Shown here: positions 42,080 to 50,968 of the stretch, piece after piece
Position numbering within the stretch: position 1 is the first letter of the stretch
Layout of the letters: each line of letters begins with the position of its first letter
Origin: JAVVVD01 sp964642795
GTDB taxonomy: Bacteria; Bacillota; Clostridia; Christensenellales; CAG-138
Direction: 5' to 3'
DNA length: 64,000 nucleotides
Assembly: GCA_964642795.1 (NCBI GenBank)
Contig: CAZXRQ010000001.1
Coordinates: 1 to 64,000 of the forward strand
Program-made: the position numbers and the translations under genes
The notes under the pieces: model-generated
What the model was told of the DNA's origin: nothing
What the model saw: only the letters and a program-made list of their open reading frames with translations
Database searches by the model: none

Positions 42080-42484
42080 ATGATTATATTTGGCATCATG
42101 CTTATACTTGCCGGAGTGATAGTCCTTATCGCTGCATTTTCACAGTGGCTGCAAAACCGCTCCTATGCCGCCTGCTCTGCAAGCGTTATGGCGACGGTCA
42201 CAAGAAAAACCAGCCGTGTTACCAAGCGCGGCCGGGTATACGAGCTGTATGTTGCTTATACGGTGGACGGTGTGCCATATGAGAAATGGGTTTGCTCCAA
42301 GGCGGATGAGTTTGACGGCATATCGGAGGGAGGGCAGGTCGAGCTTAGATATAAACCACGCGCTCCCAAGCATTGCGTGCGCGTATGGCAGCTGTCGCCA
42401 AAGGCGGTACGCGCGCTGTTCATCGTTGGCGCAGTATTGACCGTTGTGGGCGTTGCGCTGTATCTGGCGGGCTATTACATGTAA
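42080..42484 (+). CDS. DUF3592-like membrane protein
   Basis: This 134-residue protein has a membrane helix at each end (about 2-22 and 110-132). Between them lies a strand-rich domain with YVAYTVDGVPYEKWVCSK and VELRYKPRAPKHC, as in DUF3592. Such proteins are of unknown function. AGGGGG precedes the ATG, and a strong promoter lies about 75 bases upstream. The leader between them (42010-42079) contains no other gene that I can support. Confidence 0.72.
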   Translation: MIIFGIMLILAGVIVLIAAFSQWLQNRSYAACSASVMATVTRKTSRVTKRGRVYELYVAYTVDGVPYEKWVCSKADEFDGISEGGQVELRYKPRAPKHCVRVWQLSPKAVRALFIVGAVLTVVGVALYLAGYYM

Positions 42485-42526
42485 TACCGGTACTCGCTGA
42501 GAAATGCGTCATGCCGCGCCGCGTGA

Positions 42527-42555
42527 TTGTTAACGGCGGCCAAACATGATAGAAT
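42527..42555 (+). promoter_or_regulatory. Promoter of the pyrimidine-nucleoside phosphorylase gene
   Basis: TTGTTA (42527-42532) and TAGAAT (42550-42555) are separated by 17 bases. Confidence 0.6.
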
Positions 42556-42585
42556 CAAGCATACGGGATGCTTGCATGAGCATCC
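42556..42585. promoter_or_regulatory. Overlapping inverted repeats at the phosphorylase transcription start
   Basis: CAAGCAT (42556-42562) and ATGCTTG (42568-42574) form one inverted repeat directly after the -10. GGATGCT (42566-42572) and AGCATCC (42579-42585) form a second that shares its left arm with the right arm of the first. In DNA they look like overlapping operator half-sites; in RNA only the second hairpin would be fully transcribed. Confidence 0.45.
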
Positions 42586-42611
42586 TATTTCATATGCGAG
42601 GTGCATAACAT

Positions 42612-43925
42612 ATGCGAATGGTGGATCTAATACTCAAGCAGCGCGAGGGCGGCGCTTTGACTCGCGAAGAACTGCGTTATATAGTAAGCGGCTTTGTGGC
42701 GGGAGACATTCCCGATTACCAGATGGCCGCATGGATGATGGCGCTGTGCTTTACCGGCATGGAAAAACAGGGCATAGCCGAGCTTACTCTCGCCATGACG
42801 GAATCCGGCGATATGATAGACCTTTCGGATCTGCCCGGCGTAAAGGTGGATAAGCACTCCACCGGCGGCGTAGGCGATACCACAACGCTGGTAGTTGCGC
42901 CCCTTTGCGCGGCCTGCGGAGCTACCGTCGCTAAAATGAGCGGCAGAGGATTGGGGCACACCGGCGGTACGCTGGATAAGCTGGAGAGCATACCCGGCGT
43001 AAGCGTTATGCAGCCGATAGAACGCTTTAAACAGATAGTGAGGGAGATAGGCCTTTGCGTGATCGGCCAAACCGGTAATCTCGTGCCTGCGGATAAGCTG
43101 ATGTACGCATTGCGCGACGTTACCGGCACCGTGGAGAGCATACCGCTGATGGCATCCAGCATAATGAGCAAAAAACTGGCCGCCGGCACCGATGCCATAG
43201 TATTGGACGTTAAGGTGGGCAGCGGCGCGTTCATGCATACAGTGGAGGACGCTAAAAAGCTCGCACACACTATGGTAGATATCGGTGAACACCTCGGCCG
43301 GCGTACCGTCGCGCTGATAACCGATATGAATCAGCCGCTGGGCATGGCGGTAGGCAACGGGCTGGAGGTGCGCGAGGCGGTTGAGCTGCTTTCAGGCTGC
43401 GTGCCGGACACCGATCCGCTGTACGAGGTGTGTATGCTGCTGGCCTCCAATATGCTGATGCTTTCGAATATCGCATCCGATGAGGCGGAAGCGCGCACAC
43501 TGTTAAAAAACGCATTGGACTCTGGAGCGGGACTTAACAAGCTGAAGCTGATGATAGCCTTGCTGGGCGGCGACGTTTCCTGCATCGCTGAGCCGGATCT
43601 GCTCTGCCGCGTGAAACGGCAGGTGCCGGTGATACCGGGCAAGGCCGGCTTTGTGGGAGATATGGACGCCGTGGGTATAGGCAATGCCGCGCAGATGCTT
43701 GGCGCAGGACGTGCAACCAAAATGGATGTTATAGACCCTGCCGTAGGGCTTGTGATGCAAAAGCGCCGTGGAGACGCCATACGCTTTGACGAGCCGGTAG
43801 CGGTTTTGTACGTAAACGACGAAACCAACCTTGACGCGGCGGCGGAGCTCGTCAAGACCTCGATAGAGATCGCGGATATGCCCGTGCAGCATGTGCCCAT
43901 GATACATGCAGTGGTGAAGGGATAG
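42612..43925 (+). CDS. pdp: Pyrimidine-nucleoside phosphorylase
   Basis: The 437-residue protein is a full-length member of the thymidine/pyrimidine-nucleoside phosphorylase family. The active-site loop KMSGRGLGHTGGTLDKLESIPG is at about 110-131, and KVDKHSTGGVGDTTT (phosphate site) lies at about 77-91. It splits uridine, deoxyuridine or thymidine with phosphate. GAGGTG precedes the ATG. With tdk and the nucleoside importer 5-10 kb away it completes a pyrimidine salvage route. Confidence 0.94.
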   Translation: MRMVDLILKQREGGALTREELRYIVSGFVAGDIPDYQMAAWMMALCFTGMEKQGIAELTLAMTESGDMIDLSDLPGVKVDKHSTGGVGDTTTLVVAPLCAACGATVAKMSGRGLGHTGGTLDKLESIPGVSVMQPIERFKQIVREIGLCVIGQTGNLVPADKLMYALRDVTGTVESIPLMASSIMSKKLAAGTDAIVLDVKVGSGAFMHTVEDAKKLAHTMVDIGEHLGRRTVALITDMNQPLGMAVGNGLEVREAVELLSGCVPDTDPLYEVCMLLASNMLMLSNIASDEAEARTLLKNALDSGAGLNKLKLMIALLGGDVSCIAEPDLLCRVKRQVPVIPGKAGFVGDMDAVGIGNAAQMLGAGRATKMDVIDPAVGLVMQKRRGDAIRFDEPVAVLYVNDETNLDAAAELVKTSIEIADMPVQHVPMIHAVVKG

Positions 43926-43973
43926 CCCGGCTCCGCACACTGTTTACCCACTGTTTACGCATATCGGCCGGGC
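43925..43973. repeat. Tandem repeat inside an inverted repeat upstream of polA
   Basis: CACTGTTTAC occurs twice, at 43938-43947 and 43949-43958, an 11-base period (one helical turn). The pair is enclosed by GCCCGGC (43925-43931) and GCCGGGC (43967-43973). The spacing suits two adjacent protein monomers; the outer stem could act as a terminator for the phosphorylase gene, but it has no T run. Confidence 0.4.
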
Positions 43974-44012
43974 ACGGGTGTACCATATACGAATAAGCGG
44001 GGTGATACTTTT

Positions 44013-46565
44013 TTGAACAAGCTTATAGCAATAGACGGCAACAGTCTTATGCACAGGGCGTATTGGGCGCTTCCGGGCATGAGCGCGAAAAACGGCGCGC
44101 CGACCGGCGCGATATACGGCTTTATCAGTATGCTGCTCAAGCTGCTGCCGTACCAGCCTGCATATATGGCGGTTGCGTTTGATACGCATACGCCCACGTT
44201 TCGGCATGAGCAGTACACCGAATACAAGGCGGGGCGCAAGCCCACGCCGGATGATCTGCGCGCGCAGTTTCCGCTGATAAAGCGTCTGCTGGTCGATATG
44301 GGTATAGCGGTCATCGAATGCGATCGCTACGAGGCGGACGACATAATCGGCACGCTTGCGCGCCGCGCTTCCGAACGCGGCATGGATGCGCTGCTGGTCA
44401 CGGGCGACCGTGATGCGCTGCAGCTGATCGATCCGCACATACATGTGCTTATGACCAAAAAGGGCATAACCGATACCGTCGAATATGACGAAGCGGAGCT
44501 GATGAAGCAATATGGCGTTACGCCCTCGCATATGGTAGATCTCAAGGGGCTCATGGGCGACGGATCGGACAACCTGCCCGGGATACCAGGCGTGGGGGAG
44601 AAGACCGCGCTAAAGCTGCTTGAAAAATACGGCAGCATGGAAAACGTGCTGGCTAACGCTCAAAACGAAAGCGGCGCGCTGCGCCAAAAGCTGGAGCAAA
44701 ACGGGGATTCCGCCCGCATGAGTTATAAACTCGGAATAATCGATACCGATGCGCCGATAACCGAGACACTGGACGACTGCGTGTTTTGCCCTGCCTCAAT
44801 GGCAGGCGGCGTGCCTATTATGCGGGAGCTGGAGCTGCGCAGCCTTATAGGCAGACTCCCCGCAGGCGATGTGCCCGCTGTTAGCGCAGAACACGCCGCA
44901 CCCAAGTGCGCTCGTATAGAGGACGAACAGGCGCTGCTGCGGCTTGTAAAGCAGCTCAAAAGTGCCCAGAGCATAGCGCTATGTTTTGGAGACACGCTGC
45001 TTTTGGCCACAGGGCCGGCGGAGCAATACGAGGTAGTGCTGGGCGCGACTCTGCTGGACAGCGGACTGTCCGAGCAGCAGGTTATTGGGACGCTGGCGGA
45101 TATATTTAGCGACGGCAGCATAAATAAGCTGGTGTTTGATGCAAAGCAGGTCATGCATCTGCTTACGCGTTACGATGCCGGACTTAACGGCGTTAAATAC
45201 GACGCCATGATATGCGATTATCTGCTTCATGCCACGCACCCTGCAAGCTCGCTAAAAACATTGTGCGAGGAGCGTTTGCGGCTGCCCGCAGGCGCGTCAC
45301 AGCTATACATGCTTATGGAAAAGGAGCTTATAGAGCTGGACGCAAAGGGCATGGGCGGGCTGTACCGCGATATGGAGCTGCCGATTATGCGAGTGCTGTT
45401 TGATATGGAACGCATAGGCTTTGCGGTGGATACTCAGATGCTGGAGCAGCTGCGCACGGACTTTGACGCGCGCATAGCCAAGACGGAAAAGCGTATATAC
45501 GAGCTGGCCGGCGAGCAATTCAACATACTGTCCACCAAACAGCTTGGCGCGGTGCTGTTTGATAAGCTCGGCTTACCGCCGCAGAAAAAAACCAAATCCG
45601 GCTATTCTACTGATGCAGAGGTGCTGGACACGCTTTTAGACAAGCACGAGATAGTGCCGCTTATACAGGAATACCGCTTTTTATCCAAGCTCAAGAGCAC
45701 GTTTCTCGATGGGCTTATTGCAATGACCAAAAACGGCCGCGTGCATACCCGCTTCAATCAAAACGTGACCGCGACAGGCCGTATATCCAGCGCGGAGCCC
45801 AACTTGCAGAATATACCCGTGCGCACGGAAATGGGGCGGGAGATACGACGGGCATTCATAGCAAGCCCCGGCAACCTGCTTGTGGGCGCTGACTATTCGC
45901 AGATAGAGCTAAGACTGCTTGCGCATATGAGCGGCGACAGCCGCATGATAGCGGCGTTCAATTCGGGCGACGACATACACGCGCGCACCGCAAGCGAGGT
46001 GTTCGGCGTACCGCTGGGCTCTGTAACGGGCACGCAGCGCAGCGCGGCTAAGGCCGTCAACTTCGGCATAGTATACGGCATAAGCGATTTTGGCCTTGCG
46101 CGCAATTTGGGCATATCCCGCAAACAGGCGGGAGAATACATCGATTCCTATTTTGCACGATACACCGGCGTGCGCGACTATATGAAGTCCTGCGTGGAAA
46201 ACGGGAAAAAGAAGGGCTATGCGGAAACGCTTATGGGCCGCAGACGCGAGCTGCCGGAGCTCAATTCCGGCAACTACAATACCCGTTCGTTCGGCGAACG
46301 TGCTGCAATGAATATGCCTATACAGGGCACTGCCGCAGATATAATCAAGCTGGCGATGGTACGGGTGAGCGACCGGCTGTCGGCTGAGAGCCTCGATGCG
46401 CGACTCGTGCTTCAGATACACGACGAGCTGATAATCGATACCCCCGAAAAAGAGGTGGAACGCGTTAAAATGCTGTTAAGGGACTGCATGGAAAACGTGA
46501 TGCAGCTGGATGTGCCGCTTACTGCCGAGGTGAGCGCGGGGCACAGCTGGTATGATACAAAGTAG
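44013..46565 (+). CDS. polA: DNA polymerase I
   Basis: The 850-residue protein has a complete 5'-nuclease domain (about 1-290; IDGNSLMHRAYWALPG, EADDIIGTLAR, KGLMGDGSDNLPGIPGVGEKTA). A shortened central domain (about 300-440) lacks the DxE and other acidic residues of a 3'-5' proofreading site. The polymerase domain has motif A DYSQIELRLLAH, motif B RSAAKAVNFGIVYGIS and motif C QIHDELI. So it fills gaps and removes primers without proofreading, as in Bacillus. The start is TTG behind GGGGTGATA. coaE follows closely. Confidence 0.96.
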   Translation: MNKLIAIDGNSLMHRAYWALPGMSAKNGAPTGAIYGFISMLLKLLPYQPAYMAVAFDTHTPTFRHEQYTEYKAGRKPTPDDLRAQFPLIKRLLVDMGIAVIECDRYEADDIIGTLARRASERGMDALLVTGDRDALQLIDPHIHVLMTKKGITDTVEYDEAELMKQYGVTPSHMVDLKGLMGDGSDNLPGIPGVGEKTALKLLEKYGSMENVLANAQNESGALRQKLEQNGDSARMSYKLGIIDTDAPITETLDDCVFCPASMAGGVPIMRELELRSLIGRLPAGDVPAVSAEHAAPKCARIEDEQALLRLVKQLKSAQSIALCFGDTLLLATGPAEQYEVVLGATLLDSGLSEQQVIGTLADIFSDGSINKLVFDAKQVMHLLTRYDAGLNGVKYDAMICDYLLHATHPASSLKTLCEERLRLPAGASQLYMLMEKELIELDAKGMGGLYRDMELPIMRVLFDMERIGFAVDTQMLEQLRTDFDARIAKTEKRIYELAGEQFNILSTKQLGAVLFDKLGLPPQKKTKSGYSTDAEVLDTLLDKHEIVPLIQEYRFLSKLKSTFLDGLIAMTKNGRVHTRFNQNVTATGRISSAEPNLQNIPVRTEMGREIRRAFIASPGNLLVGADYSQIELRLLAHMSGDSRMIAAFNSGDDIHARTASEVFGVPLGSVTGTQRSAAKAVNFGIVYGISDFGLARNLGISRKQAGEYIDSYFARYTGVRDYMKSCVENGKKKGYAETLMGRRRELPELNSGNYNTRSFGERAAMNMPIQGTAADIIKLAMVRVSDRLSAESLDARLVLQIHDELIIDTPEKEVERVKMLLRDCMENVMQLDVPLTAEVSAGHSWYDTK

Positions 46566-46580
46566 GCGGATAATCAATCT

Positions 46581-47183
46581 ATGACAATAGGCTTAACGGG
46601 AGGCATAGCCTCCGGCAAAACCGCGGTGGCACACAGACTTACGGAGCTTGGCGCATACGTTATCGATGCGGATGATGTGTATGCGGAGCTTGTGCGCCCC
46701 GGCGGGGAGCTGCTTGCCGCGTTGGCGCAGCGTTTCGGGGCTGACATAATTGCACCGGACGGCGCATTGGACCGCAGTAGACTGGCGGAGATAGTATTCT
46801 TTGATGGTGATAGCCGCGCTGAGCTTAACGCTATGACGCATCCGGCCATAATTGGAAAGATGCACGCGCTTGCGGCGGAATACCATAGCCTGCATTCAGG
46901 TGCGCCCGCTTTTTTGGATATGGCGCTGTTGATAGAATGCGGCGAGCAGACGAATGTGGATGAGGTATGGCTGGTTACGGCGCCGGACGAGCTGCGCATA
47001 GCCCGCATGATGTTGCGGGACGGCTGTACGGAGATGCAGGCACGCGCGAGGATCGCTGCGCAAATGCCGCAGACCGATAAACTAAAATATGCCGGCGTAA
47101 TAATTGATAACGACGGCACGGTGGATGAGTTGATGGATAAAGTGGATGCGCTGTATGCGGCGCTTGTGGCGGATTATGAATGA
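46581..47183 (+). CDS. coaE: Dephospho-CoA kinase
   Basis: The 200-residue protein begins with the P-loop TIGLTGGIASGKT (about 2-14) followed by YVIDADDVYAELVRPG and FLDMALLIECG, the typical CoaE pattern. It phosphorylates dephospho-CoA, the last step of CoA synthesis. The polA-coaE order is common in Firmicutes. The ribosome-binding site is weak (GGCGGA). Its stop overlaps the transglycosylase start by 8 bases. Confidence 0.93.
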   Translation: MTIGLTGGIASGKTAVAHRLTELGAYVIDADDVYAELVRPGGELLAALAQRFGADIIAPDGALDRSRLAEIVFFDGDSRAELNAMTHPAIIGKMHALAAEYHSLHSGAPAFLDMALLIECGEQTNVDEVWLVTAPDELRIARMMLRDGCTEMQARARIAAQMPQTDKLKYAGVIIDNDGTVDELMDKVDALYAALVADYE

Positions 47184-47787
47184 AAAGAAGGCTAAGCGTA
47201 AAAAACGAAAGAACAAGCTGACCCGCGCCGCCTGCATAGTTGCAGCGGGCGTGGTATTGGCGGCGGTGCTAATCGCCATGACATATATCGCAGGGCGCGC
47301 ACTGGATCGCCGTACGTATGCGCTCTATTATGCGCCGGAGATAATCGCAAGCGCGGACGAATATGGGCTGGACAGATACCTCGTGGCGGCGGTTATCCAC
47401 TGCGAAAGCGGCAACCGCAGCGAGGTCGTATCACCCAAGGGCGCTGTGGGGCTTATGCAGATCATGCCGGATACCGGCGCATGGATAGCCGGGCAGCTTG
47501 ACATGGCGGATTACGCCGAACAAAGGCTTACGGATCCCTTGCTCAATATCGAGCTGGGCTGCTGGTATTTGAACTTTCTGTTGAACAGATATGCCGGAAA
47601 CAGGACCTGCGCGCTTGCTGCGTACAATGCGGGCCCCGGCAATGTGGATAAGTGGCTGCAAGACCCGGAATACTCCCGGGACGGCGAGCTGACGCACATT
47701 CCTTTTGCGGAAACGGAAAAATATTTGGACAGGATCGAGCGTGCATATGATAAATATACGCAATTATATCAAGAGGAACTGGGTTAG
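47176..47787 (+). CDS. Membrane-anchored lytic transglycosylase
   Basis: The 203-residue protein has a very basic N-terminus (NEKKAKRKKRKNKL) and one membrane helix (about 18-40). The Slt catalytic domain has VAAVIHCESGNRSEVVSPKGAVGLMQIMPDTG (the catalytic Glu is in CESG), GCWYLNFLL and AAYNAGPGNVDKWL. It cleaves peptidoglycan strands with formation of 1,6-anhydro ends. ATG 47176 overlaps the coaE stop, and a common CoaE-Slt order is seen in Clostridia. Confidence 0.9.
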   Translation: MNEKKAKRKKRKNKLTRAACIVAAGVVLAAVLIAMTYIAGRALDRRTYALYYAPEIIASADEYGLDRYLVAAVIHCESGNRSEVVSPKGAVGLMQIMPDTGAWIAGQLDMADYAEQRLTDPLLNIELGCWYLNFLLNRYAGNRTCALAAYNAGPGNVDKWLQDPEYSRDGELTHIPFAETEKYLDRIERAYDKYTQLYQEELG

Positions 47788-49372
47788 GGTACTTGCGCTG
47801 GCGGTGGCCCTGATGGCTGTGCCACTGTGCGGCTGTTCCGGCGATGAGACCGTAGAGGAAGCGCCGCTGGTGCTGCCTACGCCGGAGCCGGATCCTCAGC
47901 CTGCCAGCGGCGGCGGGCTCATACTGCCCATGCCGGAGAATGCAGACATTTCCGATCCGTATCTTGTAAATACGGAGGAGATGCTTTCGCTCTATTCGAT
48001 GGTATATGAGGGCCTGCTGCGTATAGATTCAACGGGCCAGCTGACAGCGCTGCTTGCGGAGACATGGTCTGTGGATGATGCCGGCTATACATGGACGCTG
48101 ACTCTGCGAACGGCGCGCTGGCACAACAGCGATACGCGGCTTACCGCATCCGATGTGGTGTACAGCTTTGAGCGTTTGTCGGCCATGGAGACCAGCTACT
48201 ACTCAACGATAATCGAGGATATCGAAAGCATAAGTACGGTGGACAACTATACAATCAGCGTAAAGATGAAGCACAAAGGCGTGAGCGCCCTGTATTCGCT
48301 GATATTTCCTATACTGCCGGCAGGCTCCTCAGACGGTCTGCCCGCAGGAACTGGCCCGTATATAATCGAACATGCCTCAAGCGAGCGTATATCGCTCAGC
48401 GCAAACGAGGACTGGTGGCGGCAGCGGGCATATATAGACACCGTGATATTTTTGGCCAGAGATAATACCGAGACTGCGCTTGCTTCATATGAGGCCGGTC
48501 AGCTCAACATGGTGCCTACAAGTTTGGTATCCGCCGGCCGGTACCGCAGCGAGGGCGTTACAAATGTGCTGGATATTATGACGCAGACCTGCGAAATGAT
48601 AATGATAAACGATTCTGCGGAGCTGTTGAAGAATGTTAAGGTGCGAAAGGCCATTGCCTATGCGCTGGACAGGAGCGCAATAATCACCGCTGCCTACATG
48701 AACCGCGCGCAGGCATCGGATGTGCCGATAGCGCCGGATTCATGGCTGTATGACAGCACTAGCAAGGTATATGATTATAATCTGGTCACGGCGCAGACGC
48801 TGCTTACGGAGGTCGGATGGTCGGATATAGACGGCGACGGCAAGCTCGAACGTGAAGGACGCGACTATGACGAGCTATCGCTTACACTGCTGGTAAGTTC
48901 ATCATCGGATACGGCGCGGCAGAGCGCCGCGCAGCTTATCGCGTCGCAGCTGGGGGAGATAGGCATTACCGTGGATGTGGTCAGCGCGGCGTTTTCCATC
49001 GGAGATGAGAGCAGCGAGTATGTAAGTATGCTCAAGTCAGGCAGCTTTGATATAGCTTTGATAGGGGTAAACATGGGGCGCGACTGCGACCTGAGCGCTA
49101 TTGTCAACCGTGATGGAGAGCGCAACTACGGCCGGTTTACCAACGCATATCTCGAAACGCTAGTGCAAACTGTGAATACTGCAGCCGACGAAGAGTCGTT
49201 CAAATTGGCAGCTGCAGAGCTGCAACAGGCGCTGATATCGGATATGCCGTTCATAACGCTGTACTTCAGGCAAAACAGTATCGTGTATTCTGCCGAAATA
49301 CAGGGCTTGACGGATGTGCGCGAACCCGATATATTCAGAACCATATCCAAGTGGTATATAAACGTTGAATAA
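47747..49372 (+). CDS. Peptide/oligopeptide ABC transporter substrate-binding lipoprotein
   Basis: The product is about 541 residues. A signal with lipobox PLCGC puts the lipidated cysteine near residue 30. The SBP_bac_5 (OppA/DppA) domain has LAETWSVDDAGYTWTLTLRTARWHNSDTRLTASDVVYSFERL and later VRKAIAYALDRSAII. It would bind peptides, nickel or similar ligands. No permease is adjacent, so it is an orphan binding protein. The ATG lies 41 bases inside the transglycosylase gene; an earlier ATG at 47705 would spoil the signal peptide. Confidence 0.85.
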   Translation: MINIRNYIKRNWVRVLALAVALMAVPLCGCSGDETVEEAPLVLPTPEPDPQPASGGGLILPMPENADISDPYLVNTEEMLSLYSMVYEGLLRIDSTGQLTALLAETWSVDDAGYTWTLTLRTARWHNSDTRLTASDVVYSFERLSAMETSYYSTIIEDIESISTVDNYTISVKMKHKGVSALYSLIFPILPAGSSDGLPAGTGPYIIEHASSERISLSANEDWWRQRAYIDTVIFLARDNTETALASYEAGQLNMVPTSLVSAGRYRSEGVTNVLDIMTQTCEMIMINDSAELLKNVKVRKAIAYALDRSAIITAAYMNRAQASDVPIAPDSWLYDSTSKVYDYNLVTAQTLLTEVGWSDIDGDGKLEREGRDYDELSLTLLVSSSSDTARQSAAQLIASQLGEIGITVDVVSAAFSIGDESSEYVSMLKSGSFDIALIGVNMGRDCDLSAIVNRDGERNYGRFTNAYLETLVQTVNTAADEESFKLAAAELQQALISDMPFITLYFRQNSIVYSAEIQGLTDVREPDIFRTISKWYINVE

Positions 49373-49395
49373 CGTTTTGCATTTTAGGGGGTAGA

Positions 49396-50004
49396 ATGTT
49401 CGAACTTGTTTTAGGACTGCTGATACTTGCCATAGACCTGTGCACAAAGGCGCTGGCTGCTCATTGGTTGCCAACGCTGACCGGATCCACCTTTACGGTT
49501 ATCGAAGGTGTGTTCAGCTTCACATATGTAAAAAACTACGGAGCTGCATTCGGTATAATGCAGGATGCGCGCTGGTTTTTCATAGTTGCTACGGTGGCCG
49601 TATGCGCTGTGATAGGCTATGTGCTTATACACGACTATACCAAGCTGCACCGGCTTATGCGGATAGCGCTTGCGCTGATACTTACTGGGGCTGTGGGTAA
49701 TTTTGTTGACCGCGTGATGCTGGGCTATGTTCGCGATATGCTGTACTTTTCGCTGATAGATTTTCCGGTATTTAACGTTGCGGACAGCGCGCTGACCATT
49801 GGCTGCGCCATAATGATACTTGATCTGCTTTTCGGTAAGGGCAGAAAGCTGCTCGACGACAGACAGGAAAAAAAGACGGCCTCAGCAGATGAAAGCGAAT
49901 CGGTCGATGAAACAAACAGCGAAACAAAAGCTGACAACCGTTCCGAGCCGGACAAAGCCGAAGCGCCGCACGACGATGCCGACGTGGAGAAAAAGGATGA
50001 GTGA
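49396..50004 (+). CDS. lspA: Signal peptidase II with acidic C-terminal tail
   Basis: The first 155 residues are a full LspA with four membrane helices and the catalytic aspartates in GAVGNFVDRV...YVRDM and FNVADSALTIG (about 100-140). It removes lipoprotein signal peptides in the membrane and is needed for the many lipoproteins of this window. The last 47 residues or so (from about 155) are highly charged and low complexity (Glu/Asp/Lys/Ser), an unusual extension. GGGGGTAG precedes the ATG. The end overlaps rluD by 8 bases. Confidence 0.93.
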   Translation: MFELVLGLLILAIDLCTKALAAHWLPTLTGSTFTVIEGVFSFTYVKNYGAAFGIMQDARWFFIVATVAVCAVIGYVLIHDYTKLHRLMRIALALILTGAVGNFVDRVMLGYVRDMLYFSLIDFPVFNVADSALTIGCAIMILDLLFGKGRKLLDDRQEKKTASADESESVDETNSETKADNRSEPDKAEAPHDDADVEKKDE

Positions 50005-50965
50005 CATTTCCGAAGAAAGCGGAATGCGCGAACTGACCGCCCTCGCGGATAAGGCCGGAGAGCGGCTGGACGTATTCTCTGCGCGCGTTTCGCTTGAGAC
50101 GCGCGCTTTTGTACAAAGGCTGATAGATGAGGACAATGTATCCGTAAATGGCCGATCCTGCCGCGTAGGACAGAAGCTGAAGCCGGGCGACCGCGTGGAT
50201 ATCACCATACCGCCGCCCGCCGTTACGGACATACTGCCAGAGAATATACCGCTGAGTATCGTGTATGAGGATGGCGACATTGCCGTAATAGATAAACCCA
50301 AGGGTATGGTGGTGCATCCAGCGCCGGGCAACGAGACGGGCACGCTGGTAAACGCACTGCTGTACAGTCTAAACAGCCTCTCCGGAGTTGGGGGGGAGAT
50401 ACGCCCGGGTATAGTACACCGTATCGATAAGCTGACCAGCGGGCTGATGGTCGTAGCAAAAAACGACCGCGCACACAATGCGCTTGCGCTGCAAATGAAG
50501 GAGCACACGGCCCACAGGACGTATGTGGCGCTGGTGGAGGGCAACATAAAAGAGGACAGCGGCCGGGTGGATGCGCCCATAGGCCGCAGTCCCACGGACA
50601 GAAAGCGCATGGCGGTGACGCAGAACGGACGCAATGCGGCTACACGATACACGGTGCTTTACCGTTTTGGCGAGCTGACGCTTATTGCGGCCATGCTGGA
50701 GACCGGGCGAACGCATCAGATCAGGGTGCATATGTCGCACATAAAGCACCCGCTGGCCGGCGATACGCTGTACGGCCGCGCCAAGCCGCTGCTGGGATTG
50801 GATGGACAGGCGCTTCATGCTGCGCGGCTGACGCTTACACACCCGTCCACGGGGGAGCGCATGAGCTTCTATGCGCCGCTGCCGGATTGGTTTGTTGCCG
50901 CGCTTGACCGTGCAGGCTATGCCGGCGAGACCGACGTACGCTTACTGCTGCCTCCGGAGGAATAG
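49997..50965 (+). CDS. RluD-type 23S rRNA pseudouridine synthase
   Basis: This protein of about 322 residues has an N-terminal S4 RNA-binding domain (about 15-75) and the pseudouridine synthase domain with VHRIDKLTSGLMVVAKN (catalytic Asp about 144) and GRTHQIRVHMSHIKHPLAGD. It modifies uridines in 23S rRNA. ATG 49997 (AAAAGGATGAG) overlaps the lspA stop by 8 bases; lspA-rluD is the usual Firmicute order. Site specificity is assumed from family. Confidence 0.92.
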   Translation: MSDISEESGMRELTALADKAGERLDVFSARVSLETRAFVQRLIDEDNVSVNGRSCRVGQKLKPGDRVDITIPPPAVTDILPENIPLSIVYEDGDIAVIDKPKGMVVHPAPGNETGTLVNALLYSLNSLSGVGGEIRPGIVHRIDKLTSGLMVVAKNDRAHNALALQMKEHTAHRTYVALVEGNIKEDSGRVDAPIGRSPTDRKRMAVTQNGRNAATRYTVLYRFGELTLIAAMLETGRTHQIRVHMSHIKHPLAGDTLYGRAKPLLGLDGQALHAARLTLTHPSTGERMSFYAPLPDWFVAALDRAGYAGETDVRLLLPPEE

Positions 50966-50968
50966 CGG

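Noticed and set aside
43938..43958. DnaA boxes or a replication origin upstream of polA
   Set aside because: The repeats do not match TTATCCACA even loosely, and no AT-rich unwinding region or dnaA/dnaN gene is near.
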